Program-made: the position numbers and the translations under genes
Shown here: positions 45,444 to 55,156 of the stretch, piece by piece
Numbering within the stretch: the stretch's first letter is position 1
How the letters are laid out: the number at the start of each line of letters is the position of its first letter
The notes under the pieces: model-generated
What the model was told of the DNA's origin: nothing
The model's database searches: none
What the model saw: only the letters and a program-made list of their open reading frames with translations
Source of the DNA: an uncultured Muribaculaceae bacterium
GTDB lineage: Bacteria > Bacteroidota > Bacteroidia > Bacteroidales > Muribaculaceae
Length of the DNA stretch: 64,000 nucleotides
NCBI GenBank assembly: GCA_910578395.1
Contig: CAJTPZ010000004.1
Span: forward strand, 1-64,000
Reading direction: 5' to 3'

Positions 45444-46022
45444 ATGCCGACTGATATCTCTGATTCAATAAAATCCAAAAGCCCATTTCGCCGAGGTGCC
45501 GACGACGGATTATTCATGGGGCTTTTGCTTGTCGCAGTGTTTTTTACGGGGAGTCTCTCTTTCCGTTATCCTTTGGCAGCCAACATCGCCCCCATACTTA
45601 TGCTGGCCGGCGTGCCTTTATTGACCTACATGCTCTTGCGAAGGTCATTTGTCCGCGATAACGGGCTCACTCTATTCTCGTCGCTTTGGATGCAAGGCAT
45701 AGTCACATTTTTCTGCGGCACACTTATTTTGGCCATTTTCATGTATGCCTATATGCGATGGGGCGATCCGTCATTCATGCACGACATGGTATGCCGGATG
45801 GCTGATTTTTATGACTCAATGCCGCAGACACCACAGACTCAGGAAGTTTCCAAAATATTACACACCATGATCGACGAAAACATCTATCCATCGGAAATAG
45901 ATGTCGCCATTGAGTCGATATGGCTTGGTGTATTCTCCGGATCTATTCTCAGTATGCTCGCGGCTCTCATTGTGCGCGCTCGGCGTGTAAGAATAAAGCC
46001 TGAAAGCGATGAGCGGCTGTAA
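45444..46022 (+). CDS. DUF4199 membrane protein
   Basis: 192-residue inner-membrane protein with four predicted transmembrane segments (about 23-43, 45-63, 75-100 and 155-178). It fits the bacteroidetal DUF4199 family, whose function is unknown. The ATG at 45444 (MPTDISDSIKSK) is preferred to an in-frame TTG 27 codons upstream that lies before the promoter-like box. It overlaps or abuts the GT2 gene, a pairing that I recall as common in Bacteroidales. Confidence 0.8.
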   Translation: MPTDISDSIKSKSPFRRGADDGLFMGLLLVAVFFTGSLSFRYPLAANIAPILMLAGVPLLTYMLLRRSFVRDNGLTLFSSLWMQGIVTFFCGTLILAIFMYAYMRWGDPSFMHDMVCRMADFYDSMPQTPQTQEVSKILHTMIDENIYPSEIDVAIESIWLGVFSGSILSMLAALIVRARRVRIKPESDERL

Positions 46023-46047
46023 TCTCAATTTAGAACCCACCAGTACA

Positions 46048-47049
46048 ATGGCAACCGATACAAATTGCCCGGATATATCTGTAGTCATTCCGCTTTACAA
46101 CGAAGAGGAATCACTACCCGAACTTCATGCATGGATAAAACGTGTCATGGAGCAGAACGGTTACACCTACGAAATTATCTTTGTAAACGACGGGTCTACC
46201 GACAGTTCCTGGCAAGTAATCAGGCAGCTTCGCGAAGAAAACCCCGAAGTAGGCGGTATATGCTTCAGACGCAACTATGGAAAGTCGCCGGCTCTGAACA
46301 CAGGATTCAGCCTTGTACGCGGGAAGGTTGTCATCACAATGGATGCCGACCTGCAGGACAGCCCCGACGAGATACCCGAACTGTACCGCATGATCACGCA
46401 GGATGGCTATGACCTTGTTTCCGGATGGAAGAAAAAACGCTACGATCCCCTTTCAAAAACCATACCGACAAAACTCTTCAACGCCACCGCTCGTAAAGTA
46501 AGCGGGATTAAAAACCTGCACGACTTCAACTGTGGCCTGAAAGCATATAGGCGCGAAGTAGTCAGACATATCGAAGTCTACGGCGACATGCACCGATACA
46601 TTCCTTATCTTGCAAAAAACGCCGGATTCAACCATATAGGCGAGAAAGTCGTGATGCATCGCGCACGCAAGTACGGAAAAACAAAATTTGGACTCGACCG
46701 GTTTGTCAATGGATATCTCGATCTCGCCACACTTTGGTTCACCAATAAATTCGGCGTAAAGCCTATGCACTTTTTCGGGCTACTCGGATCACTGATGTTC
46801 ATGCTTGGATTCATCGCGATTGTAATTGTAGGCGCAACCAAACTCTACAACATGTCACATGGGCTGCACTACATTCTGGTAACCGACTCGCCCTATTTCT
46901 ATATCTCTCTGGTTCTGATGATACTTGGCACACAATTGTTCCTCACCGGGTTCATCGGTGAACTCATAGTGCGCAACGCACCCGGACGAAACCATTACGA
47001 GATTTCCGACGAAATAACCCCTGAAGCTGCTCTACTCGACAAAAAATGA
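46048..47049 (+). CDS. family 2 glycosyltransferase, GtrB/DPM1-like
   Basis: Transfers a sugar from a nucleotide donor, probably to a polyprenyl phosphate carrier. The 333-residue protein has a GT-A catalytic domain: ISVVIPLYNEEESLPEL (near 10), FVNDGSTDSSW (near 45), MDADLQDSPDEIPEL (near 96), and two C-terminal transmembrane helices (about 245-270 and 285-312), the topology of GtrB. ATG at 46048 chosen; an alternative at 46009 would overlap the DUF4199 gene. Overlaps the DUF6452 gene by ATGA. Confidence 0.9.
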   Translation: MATDTNCPDISVVIPLYNEEESLPELHAWIKRVMEQNGYTYEIIFVNDGSTDSSWQVIRQLREENPEVGGICFRRNYGKSPALNTGFSLVRGKVVITMDADLQDSPDEIPELYRMITQDGYDLVSGWKKKRYDPLSKTIPTKLFNATARKVSGIKNLHDFNCGLKAYRREVVRHIEVYGDMHRYIPYLAKNAGFNHIGEKVVMHRARKYGKTKFGLDRFVNGYLDLATLWFTNKFGVKPMHFFGLLGSLMFMLGFIAIVIVGATKLYNMSHGLHYILVTDSPYFYISLVLMILGTQLFLTGFIGELIVRNAPGRNHYEISDEITPEAALLDKK

Positions 47050-47603
47050 AACCTGTAAGCTACGGCCGACTCCGCTTGCTTCCGGCCATCATTGTCGCGT
47101 TCATTTCCGCCACCACAGTTATGGTTCAGTCTTGCAACGATATCGGATGCACCGATCTGCGCAGTTCAATACCACTTGCAGGATTTTACTCATCTTCTTC
47201 ATCGGCCGACAAAACGATATCGGTAGATTCCCTCCTTATCGGAGGCATAGGAGCACCTGACGATTCCCTGCTTGTCGATACACCATCGGTCACATCCTCG
47301 CTCTACCTTCCGTTCAGATCACAGAAACCATCTACCTCATTTTTTATAAAATACGTCAGAAAAGCGCTCGACTACCCACAATTTATCGACACTGTCACGT
47401 TCAGTTACACGACACAACCCTACTTCGCGTCGGCCGACTGTGGCGCCATGTTCATCTACCGCATAAACTCAATTGACTATACCAGGCACCTCATAGACTC
47501 AATAGCAATCACCGACTCCCTCGTCAATAATTTCGACATGGAGCGCATAAAAATATTCTTCCGCACAACCGAAAACGACGACAACGATACACCACAGCAA
47601 TGA
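47046..47603 (+). CDS. DUF6452 family protein
   Basis: 185-residue exported protein. An N-terminal signal ends in VMVQSCNDIGC, a possible lipobox with cysteine near 30. The mature part is beta-rich and ends in an acidic tail. It matches my recollection of DUF6452, a Bacteroidales family next to DUF6048; no function is known. ATGA overlaps on both sides (GT2 before, DUF6048 after) point to coordinated synthesis of the trio. Confidence 0.72.
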   Translation: MKPVSYGRLRLLPAIIVAFISATTVMVQSCNDIGCTDLRSSIPLAGFYSSSSSADKTISVDSLLIGGIGAPDDSLLVDTPSVTSSLYLPFRSQKPSTSFFIKYVRKALDYPQFIDTVTFSYTTQPYFASADCGAMFIYRINSIDYTRHLIDSIAITDSLVNNFDMERIKIFFRTTENDDNDTPQQ

Positions 47604-48559
47604 GCCGAACCACAAAGTACATAATAGCCGTTGTCGCCGCTATATTGTTTATAATTCCGGCTTCGGCACAGCGGAGGCGCATAAACCCTATCGAGAATCC
47701 GGCAACACGCACACAGCACATAAGCAATAAAGCCAAAGCCGACACTCTCGACCGCACAAACATTGTAGAGAAAACCGACTCTAAAGGCAACATAATTCTC
47801 ATCGACACTGTAACTGGAAAAGAAGTCGTCGACTCTACTAAAATACCCACCATTCCGCCAATGATCTATCCTCTTGTCAATTCCGCTTCTGTCAGCGTCA
47901 ACCTGTGGGATCCGATCATGCGTGTTTTCGGACAGAAATACGGTCTTGTCGAATTTAGCGGAGAGTTCAACATGCACAATCGCTATATTCCGGTATTGGA
48001 TATTGGATTTGGAAAAGCCGACAACACCCCTGATGGCAACAACTATCACTACCGTTCACCGTTGGCACCCTATTTCCGAATAGGCATAAACTATAACTTC
48101 CTGTACAATTCATCACCCGACTACATGGCGATGGCCGGCCTACGGTATGGCTTCTCACCGTTCTCTTTTTCAGTAAACGGCACAGATACCAATTCACCCT
48201 ACTGGCAGGAAAGCGACATTCTGCAGATACCGTCACAAAACGTCACCGTCGGGTACTTTGCGATACTGTTTAATCTGCGCGTACGCATCAGCGGGCCTAT
48301 ATATCTCGGATGGTCGTTCAGCTATCATTCAATACTTCATGAAAGCAAGACCCCTTATGGAAAACCGTGGTACATTCCGGGATACGGCACACGCAAAAGT
48401 CCTATAAGCGGAGCATTCTCTGTCACCTACACACTCGATCTTTCAGGACGGAAAAAGAAACACGACAGACATCTCCCCGGCACAGAACCCGTCTTGCCGC
48501 AGATTCCTCCTAACGGCACCGGAATAGAGACTCAATCTGAAACACAAATACAAAACTGA
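47600..48559 (+). CDS. DUF6048 family protein, probable outer-membrane beta-barrel
   Basis: 319-residue exported protein with signal peptide ending PASAQ (near 24). The mature part has about 75 residues of linker and then alternating aromatic-rich strands (YFRIGINYNFLYN, MAGLRYGFSPFSFSV, RISGPIYLGWSFSYHS, SGAFSVTYTLDLSG) consistent with a small outer-membrane barrel. Tail is polar. Family DUF6048 by recollection; function unknown. With the DUF6452 lipoprotein upstream it may form an envelope pair (inference). Confidence 0.72.
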   Translation: MSRTTKYIIAVVAAILFIIPASAQRRRINPIENPATRTQHISNKAKADTLDRTNIVEKTDSKGNIILIDTVTGKEVVDSTKIPTIPPMIYPLVNSASVSVNLWDPIMRVFGQKYGLVEFSGEFNMHNRYIPVLDIGFGKADNTPDGNNYHYRSPLAPYFRIGINYNFLYNSSPDYMAMAGLRYGFSPFSFSVNGTDTNSPYWQESDILQIPSQNVTVGYFAILFNLRVRISGPIYLGWSFSYHSILHESKTPYGKPWYIPGYGTRKSPISGAFSVTYTLDLSGRKKKHDRHLPGTEPVLPQIPPNGTGIETQSETQIQN

Positions 48560-48576
48560 TAAAACTTTATACCGCT

Positions 48577-49011
48577 ATGGAAATAATCGGACTTTGCAGC
48601 GACCATGCCGGATATGAGATGAAAAAAATCATTGAAGGCTATCTGGAAGCAAAAGGCATAAAATGTCACGACTACGGCACGTGTTCAACCGAATCATGCG
48701 ACTACCCTGACTTCGCCCATCCTTGCGCCGAAGCTGTTGAAAACGGCACACACCGACGCGCTATTGCTCTGTGCGGAAGCGGAAACGGCATTGCCATGAC
48801 ACTCAACAAGCATCAGGGCATACGTGCCGCAATATGCTGGAAAGAAGAGTTGGCAGCACTTGCCCGTCAGCACAATGACGCGAATGTACTCGTGCTTCCC
48901 GCACGTTTCATCGATTCGGTCGACGCCCTGAAAATAGTCGATGCATTCATGTCAACCGACTTTGAAGGAGGTCGCCACATCAGACGTGTGGAGAAAATTC
49001 CAGTACATTGA
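48577..49011 (+). CDS. rpiB: ribose 5-phosphate isomerase B
   Basis: Interconverts ribose 5-phosphate and ribulose 5-phosphate in the pentose phosphate pathway. The 144-residue protein starts MEIIGLCSDHAGYEMKK (substrate-binding Asp-His), has a YPDFAHPCAEAV segment, and the anion-binding loop LCGSGNGIAMTLNKHQGIRAA (near 70-90) that carries the family CGTG-like motif, here CGSG. Some close relatives act on other sugar phosphates such as allose 6-phosphate. Located between DUF6048 and the M3 peptidase. Confidence 0.92.
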   Translation: MEIIGLCSDHAGYEMKKIIEGYLEAKGIKCHDYGTCSTESCDYPDFAHPCAEAVENGTHRRAIALCGSGNGIAMTLNKHQGIRAAICWKEELAALARQHNDANVLVLPARFIDSVDALKIVDAFMSTDFEGGRHIRRVEKIPVH

Positions 49012-49052
49012 CACATTTATTCTTACCGAAATATATTCCAATCATCCATCCA

Positions 49053-51173
49053 ATGCGCTACGTTTTGACACTTACCGCAGCAGCGTCTCTGGCAATGGCC
49101 TCTTGCAGTCATTCCAACCGTCAGAATCCCCTTGTAGCCGAATCATTCGGCACACAATATGAAATACCTCCTTTCGAGCAGATAACCTACGACGACTACA
49201 TTCCGGCCGTCGAGCTTGGCATATCCCGGCAGCTCGAAGCAATCGACGCGATAGTAAACAACCCCGAGGCTCCCACTTTTGAGAACACAGTGCTTGCTCT
49301 CGACAATTCAAGCGACCTTCTCACCCGCACATCTCTTATATTCAGCGCTATCGACGAGGCCGACAACACTCCGGAGATGATGGAGCTTGCCGATAAGATA
49401 TATCCCATGCTGTCGGCTCACTCCGATGCGATTTACATGAATGACGCTCTGTTCAGCCGTGTAAAAAACATCTATGACCAGATAAACGACAGCACCATTC
49501 AGCTCGGAATCCCCGAAAAACGAATGGTCATAGACCTGTACCGCACATTTGCCCGTAACGGAGCGCTTCTCAACGAAGCTGACAAACAGAAACTCAAGGA
49601 TATAAACCTGCGCCTTACCGACCTCTACAATACTTTCAACAAGAACCTCCTTACCGCCAACAACGCTTTTGAAATTGTTGTCGACGACAAGGCACGCCTT
49701 TCCGGACTCCCCGCTTCAAGCATCGCGGTAGCAGCTGAAGAGGCAGCCGATCGCGGATACGGCGAAGGCAAATGGGTATTCACACTGCACGCACCCAGCC
49801 GTCTCCCTCTGCTTCAATATGCCGATGACCGCGAGCTTCGCGAGCAGATGTACAAAGGCTACACAACACAGGCTTCATCCGGCAACACCGACAACCGGCC
49901 TGTCATAAACGAAATTCTGAAAGCTCGCTCACAGAAAGCAAAACTCCTCGGATTTCCCGACTATGCAGCCTATATGACCGACAACGTTATGGCGAAGACA
50001 CCCGAAGCTGCCGAAAATCTGCTTATGCAGCTTTGGACTCCGGCCATTAAGAGAGTCAGCGAAGAAGTTGCAGAAATGCAGGCTATTGTAGACCGCGACG
50101 GAGGAAACTTCAAGATCGAGCCATGGGATTATTACTACTACGCCGAGAAAGTCCGTCAGGACAAATATGCTTTCTCGGAAGATGCCACACGCCCCTATTT
50201 CCATGTTGATTCCGTACGCAACGGTATTTTCCTGCTTGCCAATAAGCTATACGGCGTGACTGCGACAGAGCTTCCCGACGCTCCAAAATACCATCCCGAC
50301 GTTAAAGTCTACGATCTGCGTGACGCCGACGGATCTCACATTGCCGTCTTTTTCACCGACTACTTCACACGCGCTTCAAAGCGCCAGGGCGCATGGATGT
50401 CCAACTTCGCACTGTCCTATACCGATGAAAACGGCAATTCCATACGGCCCATTGTCTACAATGTCGGCAACTTCTCCAAACCCACTGCCGACCAGCCGTC
50501 ACTTCTCACTCTTGAGGAAGTGCAGACCATGTTCCACGAGTTTGGACACGGCCTTCACGGTATGCTGACAAACGCTCGTTACAAAGGACAGAGTGGCACA
50601 TCTGTTGACCGCGACTTTGTGGAACTTCCGTCTCAGATACATGAGCACTGGGCATTCGAGCGCGAGTTCCTTCCCCTATATGCGCATCATTACCAGACCG
50701 GTGAAGTAATCCCTGACAGCATCGTAAGCAAAATGGAGGCAGCTTCGGCACACCGCGCAGGCTTCGATATGGCAGAGCGTGTGGGAGCAGCACTTCTCGA
50801 CCTTGCCTACGGCCACGTAAACCCCTCCGAAGGAGAGACCATCGATATAGAAGCCTTTGAGAAAGAAGTAGGCAAACGTCTCAACCTCCCCTCCGAACTC
50901 ACCTACCGCTACCGTTCACCCTACTTCAAACACATATTCGGCAGCGACGGATATGCATCAGGCTACTACACCTACATGTGGGCGGAAGTGCTCGATTGCG
51001 ACGGCTACGAACTCTTCAAGGAAAAAGGTATCTTTGATCCCGAGACTGCTGCATCATTCCGTCGGAATGTGCTCGAACCCGGAGGCAGCGAAGACCCCAT
51101 GACCCTCTATGTACGCTTCCGTGGACATGAGCCGCAGGTTGGTGCCGTACTGCGCAAATATGGTCTTAACTGA
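49053..51173 (+). CDS. dcp: M3-family metallopeptidase (peptidyl-dipeptidase Dcp-like) lipoprotein
   Basis: Zinc dipeptidyl carboxypeptidase/oligopeptidase of 706 residues, exported as a probable lipoprotein (ASLAMASCSHSN, cysteine near 16). The metal motif is FHEFGHGLHG (near 493; HExxH) with the third ligand glutamate 25-30 residues on (FVELPSQIHEHW). The YYTYMWAEVLDCDGYELF segment near the C-terminus is typical of Dcp. I start at the ATG at 49053, which begins the signal peptide; an upstream in-frame ATG at 49008 overlaps rpiB. The following S9 peptidase gene may act on the same peptides. Confidence 0.9.
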   Translation: MRYVLTLTAAASLAMASCSHSNRQNPLVAESFGTQYEIPPFEQITYDDYIPAVELGISRQLEAIDAIVNNPEAPTFENTVLALDNSSDLLTRTSLIFSAIDEADNTPEMMELADKIYPMLSAHSDAIYMNDALFSRVKNIYDQINDSTIQLGIPEKRMVIDLYRTFARNGALLNEADKQKLKDINLRLTDLYNTFNKNLLTANNAFEIVVDDKARLSGLPASSIAVAAEEAADRGYGEGKWVFTLHAPSRLPLLQYADDRELREQMYKGYTTQASSGNTDNRPVINEILKARSQKAKLLGFPDYAAYMTDNVMAKTPEAAENLLMQLWTPAIKRVSEEVAEMQAIVDRDGGNFKIEPWDYYYYAEKVRQDKYAFSEDATRPYFHVDSVRNGIFLLANKLYGVTATELPDAPKYHPDVKVYDLRDADGSHIAVFFTDYFTRASKRQGAWMSNFALSYTDENGNSIRPIVYNVGNFSKPTADQPSLLTLEEVQTMFHEFGHGLHGMLTNARYKGQSGTSVDRDFVELPSQIHEHWAFEREFLPLYAHHYQTGEVIPDSIVSKMEAASAHRAGFDMAERVGAALLDLAYGHVNPSEGETIDIEAFEKEVGKRLNLPSELTYRYRSPYFKHIFGSDGYASGYYTYMWAEVLDCDGYELFKEKGIFDPETAASFRRNVLEPGGSEDPMTLYVRFRGHEPQVGAVLRKYGLN

Positions 51174-51197
51174 TTGCATAAAAAACTTGACCGAACA

Positions 51198-53315
51198 ATG
51201 AAATATAGCCATATCATTATGACGGCTGCGATCCTGCCTTTTGCAGTAGCATGCGGAGGCAACAGCTCCGACACCGGAGACAATGCCGATGCTCCGATGA
51301 TCGATAAACCTGACTTTAAGGCGACATCTCGCGTATTCACCATCGAAGCGCTTGAGTCTCTTGGAAAACTGAGCTCTCCCACGCTCTCGCCCGATGGACA
51401 GACCCTCCTATACAGCCTCGCCTATGAAAGTGTTGAACAGAATAGATCCAACGCTTGTCTCTACACAATCCCGACGACAGGCGGCGAAGCCACACGCATA
51501 ACATCCACACCTAAAAGCGAGAGCAATGCCGTGTGGATCGATGGCGGCAAACGCATCGCATTTCTATCGGCAGAGACCGGAAAAGGACAGGTCTGGGTCA
51601 TGAACGCTGACGGCAGCTCAAGAAAGCAGATTACCGACATTGAGGCTGGAGTCGATGGATTCCGCATCTCACCCGACCAGAAGCGCATTGTCATGATCTC
51701 TCCGGTTAAATACGCCCGTACTGCACAGGACGTCTACCCCGACCTTCCAAAAGCATCCGGACGCATCATCGACGACCTGATGTACAAGCATTGGGACGAA
51801 TGGGTAACCGAAATCCCCCATCCCTTCATCGCCGACATCGACCTTGAAAAAGGCACTTGCTCCGAAGCCTCCGACATCATGGCCGATGAGCCATTTGAAG
51901 CTCCGGTAAAACCATTCGGAGGAATAGAAAGCATAACCTGGACCCCCGATTCAAAAGGCATAATCTACGTATCAAAGAAGCTGAAAGGACAGGATTACGC
52001 ACTTTCTACAAATACCAATCTATACCATTTCGATATTGAGTCGAAATCCACAAAGTGCCTAACTGAAGACAACAAAGGATACGATACCAATCCTGTATAT
52101 TCTCCCGACGGTACAAAACTTGCATGGCTGAGCATGGAGCACGACGGATATGAAAGCGACAAGAACCGCATCTTCATCCTCGACACTGCCACCGGCCAGA
52201 AAACAGACCTAACAGCTGACTGGGATTATACTGTCGACGATATTCGCTGGGCACCCGACAGCAAGTCAATCTACTTCCTTGCCTATAAAGGAGGTGTAAA
52301 GCCGATATTCAACATCACGCTTGACACAAAGCTTGTGACAACTGTAGCTGAAGGTCTATGCGACTACGAAAGCATTGTACCGCTGACTGACGGCTCTGTC
52401 CTCTCGCTGGCACACTCGATGATAGCGCCCAACGACCTATACCGTATCGCTCCCGACGGTACATCGACCCGCTTGACCGAGATCAACGCCGACGTGCTGA
52501 ACCAGGTCGACATGCCGACTGTAGAGAAGCGCATGATACCGACTACCGACGGCAAACTCATGACAACCTGGGTGGTATATCCTCCAAATTTTGATCCTGC
52601 AAAGAAATATCCCGCAATCCTCTACTGCCAGGGAGGTCCACAGTCCGCTGTAAGCCAGTTCTGGAGCAACCGCTGGAATCTCTCGCTCATGGCCTCGCAA
52701 GGCTATATCGTAATTGCGCCCAACCGTCGCGGCCTTCCAGGATTCGGCACCGAATGGAACGCACAGATATCAGGCGACTACGGCGGTCAGAACATGCGTG
52801 ACTACCTCAGCGCAGTCGACGACATGAAGAAAGAATCATATATTGATGGCGACCACATCGGTGCCGTTGGCGCCTCCTATGGTGGATTTTCCGTATACTG
52901 GCTTGCCGGACATCACGACAACCGCTTTGCCTGCCTTATCGCCCATGCCGGTATTTTCAACCTCGAGGCACAATACCTTGAGACCGAAGAACTCTTCTTT
53001 GCCAACTGGGATCTTGGCGGCCCGTTCTGGGCAAAAGATAATGCGACAGCACAACGCACATTTGCCACATCGCCACATCGCTTTGTCGACAAGTGGACAG
53101 CTCCGATTCTCATCACACACGGAGAATACGATTACCGCATCCTTTCGTCACAAGGCGAGATGGCATTCAATGCGGCACGTCTGCGTGGCATTCCTGCCGA
53201 AATGCTCATTTTTCCCGACGAAAATCACTGGATCCTAAAACCACAGAACTCCGTAATGTGGCAGCGCGTATTCTTCCGCTGGCTTGACCGCTGGCTGAAA
53301 TCCGAAGCGAAATAA
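51198..53315 (+). CDS. S9-family prolyl oligopeptidase-like lipoprotein
   Basis: Serine exopeptidase or oligopeptidase of 705 residues with a lipoprotein-type signal (AAILPFAVACGGN, cysteine near 18). An N-terminal beta-propeller (about 50-420; repeats such as PTLSPDGQTLLYS and TWTPDSKGIIYVS) is followed by the alpha/beta hydrolase domain. Catalytic serine is in GASYGGFSVYW (near 560), aspartate in HGEYDYRI (near 645) and histidine in DENHWI (near 677). Resembles bacteroidal DPP/acylaminoacyl-peptidase types. The ATG at 51198 is used instead of an upstream in-frame TTG at 51174, directly after the M3 stop. Confidence 0.92.
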   Translation: MKYSHIIMTAAILPFAVACGGNSSDTGDNADAPMIDKPDFKATSRVFTIEALESLGKLSSPTLSPDGQTLLYSLAYESVEQNRSNACLYTIPTTGGEATRITSTPKSESNAVWIDGGKRIAFLSAETGKGQVWVMNADGSSRKQITDIEAGVDGFRISPDQKRIVMISPVKYARTAQDVYPDLPKASGRIIDDLMYKHWDEWVTEIPHPFIADIDLEKGTCSEASDIMADEPFEAPVKPFGGIESITWTPDSKGIIYVSKKLKGQDYALSTNTNLYHFDIESKSTKCLTEDNKGYDTNPVYSPDGTKLAWLSMEHDGYESDKNRIFILDTATGQKTDLTADWDYTVDDIRWAPDSKSIYFLAYKGGVKPIFNITLDTKLVTTVAEGLCDYESIVPLTDGSVLSLAHSMIAPNDLYRIAPDGTSTRLTEINADVLNQVDMPTVEKRMIPTTDGKLMTTWVVYPPNFDPAKKYPAILYCQGGPQSAVSQFWSNRWNLSLMASQGYIVIAPNRRGLPGFGTEWNAQISGDYGGQNMRDYLSAVDDMKKESYIDGDHIGAVGASYGGFSVYWLAGHHDNRFACLIAHAGIFNLEAQYLETEELFFANWDLGGPFWAKDNATAQRTFATSPHRFVDKWTAPILITHGEYDYRILSSQGEMAFNAARLRGIPAEMLIFPDENHWILKPQNSVMWQRVFFRWLDRWLKSEAK

Positions 53316-53330
53316 CCGATCCTGCAACAC

Positions 53331-53376
53331 ATAAATAAGACGAAGCCTGGAATTCCCCAGGCTTCGTCTTATTTAT
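53331..53376. terminator. strong bidirectional terminator, S9 peptidase versus pyk
   Basis: A perfect 20-base stem (53331-53350 with 53357-53376) around a 6-base AATTCC loop lies between the two convergent genes. A/T-rich ends of the stem supply the T-tract in both directions. One of the longest perfect inverted repeats in the window. Confidence 0.9.
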
Positions 53377-53456
53377 GACACCAATCTCACCGCTATCCGG
53401 ACACCTGCAATGTGGCCCGAACTAACGGTAGAAACATATGCATTGTTTACATAATA

Positions 53457-54887
53457 TCAGGCTTTGACATCAGGTACTGGAGCTTCAAGAATTTCAGCAG
53501 GAGTCAGAATCTCAAGCGCGCATGCCCCTTTACGTGTACCCGTAAGGTAAGCAATACGGTCGGTATAAGCCACATGGTCATCTTCTACAATCTGCCTTAC
53601 CGCCTCAATAGAATGTCCGGGTACAAAATCATCGGTTCTCGAATCCAGATATGCAGCAACGCCATAGCTTAGTGCAAGCCATCTCTGCACACTGGTATTA
53701 TGACAAATGGCAAACGTAGGTATACTCCCACGGAAAGATGCGATAAAGCGGGCCGAAACTCCTCTGTAGGCATCAGTGAATATCGCCTTTGTACCCACCT
53801 TGTTTTCCGACATGACAGCTTCATGGGCAAGAAATGAAGTAATATCAGCATCCAGCAAAGGTGGAACATCCATCTTGTGCTTCAACCCCTTTTCCACCTC
53901 TTTGGCAACACTCGTCATAATTCCCACTGCCTCGAGCGGATACTTGCCATAAGCAGTTTCACCCGACAACATCATAGCGTCAACTCTCTGATAAACAGCA
54001 TTGGCGACATCCGAAATCTCTGCACGGGTAGGACGCAGATGATCAATCATAGTGTGAAGCATCTGCGTAGCCACAATAACAGGTTTATGGGCAGTGATAC
54101 ACTTGTGTATAAGCATTGACTGGATACCCGGCAGACGCTCGGCAGAAACCTCTATGCCAAGATCGCCACGGGCAACCATTATACCGTAAGAGACTTCAAG
54201 TATCTCATCGATATTATCTATACCTTCCTGATTTTCAATCTTAGAGATAATCTTGGCATCAGAACCGAGAGAATCAAGTATTCCCTGGACTTCCATGACA
54301 TCAGCCGCCGATCTGACAAATGAATGTGCAATAAAATCAACGCCAAGCTCCACACCATAACCGATATTTATCCTGTCACGCTCTGTAACGGCCGACAGAT
54401 CCACTGTCACGCCTGGAAGATTCACACTCTTGCGGGCTCCCAGCATTCCATCGTTGGCTGCACGCGCCAGAATATTCACACCATCAGCTTCAATTATCTC
54501 AAATTCCAGCTCCCCGTCATCAATAAGTATGCAGTCGCCTTTCTTGAGCACCTTGGCAATATCCCGGTAGCTCAGGAAAATCTCCGACTGCGACGTGATC
54601 CCGTCGGGATTTCCGCTCACCTTAACAACATCTCCGGTCTTGATCTCCAGTGCTTCACCGTCGACAGTAGATGTCGTACGTATTTCAGGCCCCTTGGTGT
54701 CCATCATGATCGCCAAGGAGGGGTTAGCCATACGGGTATTATGAACAATCTTTTTGAACCCCTCGTAACTTAGATGCGCCGAGTTCATTCTCACGACATT
54801 GACACCTGCATTCGAAAGAGATTTTATAAAATCTATCTCGCAGCGTTTGTCGGAAACAGTAGCTATGATTTTGGTAAATTTCTGCAT
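53457..54887 (-). CDS. pyk: pyruvate kinase
   Basis: Converts phosphoenolpyruvate and ADP to pyruvate and ATP. The 476-residue protein starts with TKIIATVSDKRCEIDFIKSL and has the active-site arginine region (VRMNSAHLSYEG), MDTKGPEIRT (near 61), the lysine/metal segment IISKIENQEGIDNIDEI (near 214; Lys and Glu) and ARGDLGIEV (near 240). C-terminal allosteric-type domain is present (about 350-470). It differs from textbook enzymes in TVSDKR where TIGPKT-like sequence is common. Single gene, convergent to the S9 peptidase gene. Confidence 0.95.
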   Translation of the reverse strand: MQKFTKIIATVSDKRCEIDFIKSLSNAGVNVVRMNSAHLSYEGFKKIVHNTRMANPSLAIMMDTKGPEIRTTSTVDGEALEIKTGDVVKVSGNPDGITSQSEIFLSYRDIAKVLKKGDCILIDDGELEFEIIEADGVNILARAANDGMLGARKSVNLPGVTVDLSAVTERDRINIGYGVELGVDFIAHSFVRSAADVMEVQGILDSLGSDAKIISKIENQEGIDNIDEILEVSYGIMVARGDLGIEVSAERLPGIQSMLIHKCITAHKPVIVATQMLHTMIDHLRPTRAEISDVANAVYQRVDAMMLSGETAYGKYPLEAVGIMTSVAKEVEKGLKHKMDVPPLLDADITSFLAHEAVMSENKVGTKAIFTDAYRGVSARFIASFRGSIPTFAICHNTSVQRWLALSYGVAAYLDSRTDDFVPGHSIEAVRQIVEDDHVAYTDRIAYLTGTRKGACALEILTPAEILEAPVPDVKA

Positions 54888-54916
54888 AAACTATTTTATA
54901 CTGCCTATATTATGAC

Positions 54917-54945
54917 AAAAGGCCGTAAGTCTATAACTTACAGCC
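54917..54945 (-). terminator. terminator after tRNA-Ser
   Basis: On the minus strand GGCTGTAAGT pairs with ACTTACGGCC (one G-T pair) and TTTT follows, between tRNA-Ser and pyk. Confidence 0.7.
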
Positions 54946-54954
54946 TCCTATATG

Positions 54955-55041
54955 CGGAAAGACAGGGATTCGAACCCTGGGTGCCCGCAAAGGCACAACG
55001 GTTTTCGAGACCGCCCCGATCGACCACTCCGGCATCTTTCC
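54955..55041 (-). tRNA. tRNA-Ser (anticodon CGA)
   Basis: An 87-base class II tRNA on the minus strand: acceptor GGAAAGA/TCTTTCC, anticodon stem GCGGT/ACCGT with loop CTCGAAA (anticodon CGA), a long variable arm, T-loop TTCGAAT and discriminator G, the tRNA-Ser hallmark. It decodes UCG. CCA is not encoded. Confidence 0.96.
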
Positions 55042-55058
55042 ATGGGTGATTGCGACTG

Positions 55059-55066
55059 CAAATTTA
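55059..55066 (-). promoter_or_regulatory. candidate -7 element for tRNA-Ser
   Basis: Minus-strand TAAATTTG, 17 bases before the tRNA 5' end, followed by GCAGTC as at fabD. No clear TTTG upstream. Confidence 0.45.
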
Positions 55067-55156
55067 CAATTTATTTTTATAATCGCTCATATCTTTTATC
55101 GAATTTTTGTCATTTTTTATCTATGACCACATAACATTCTACACACAAATACTTTA

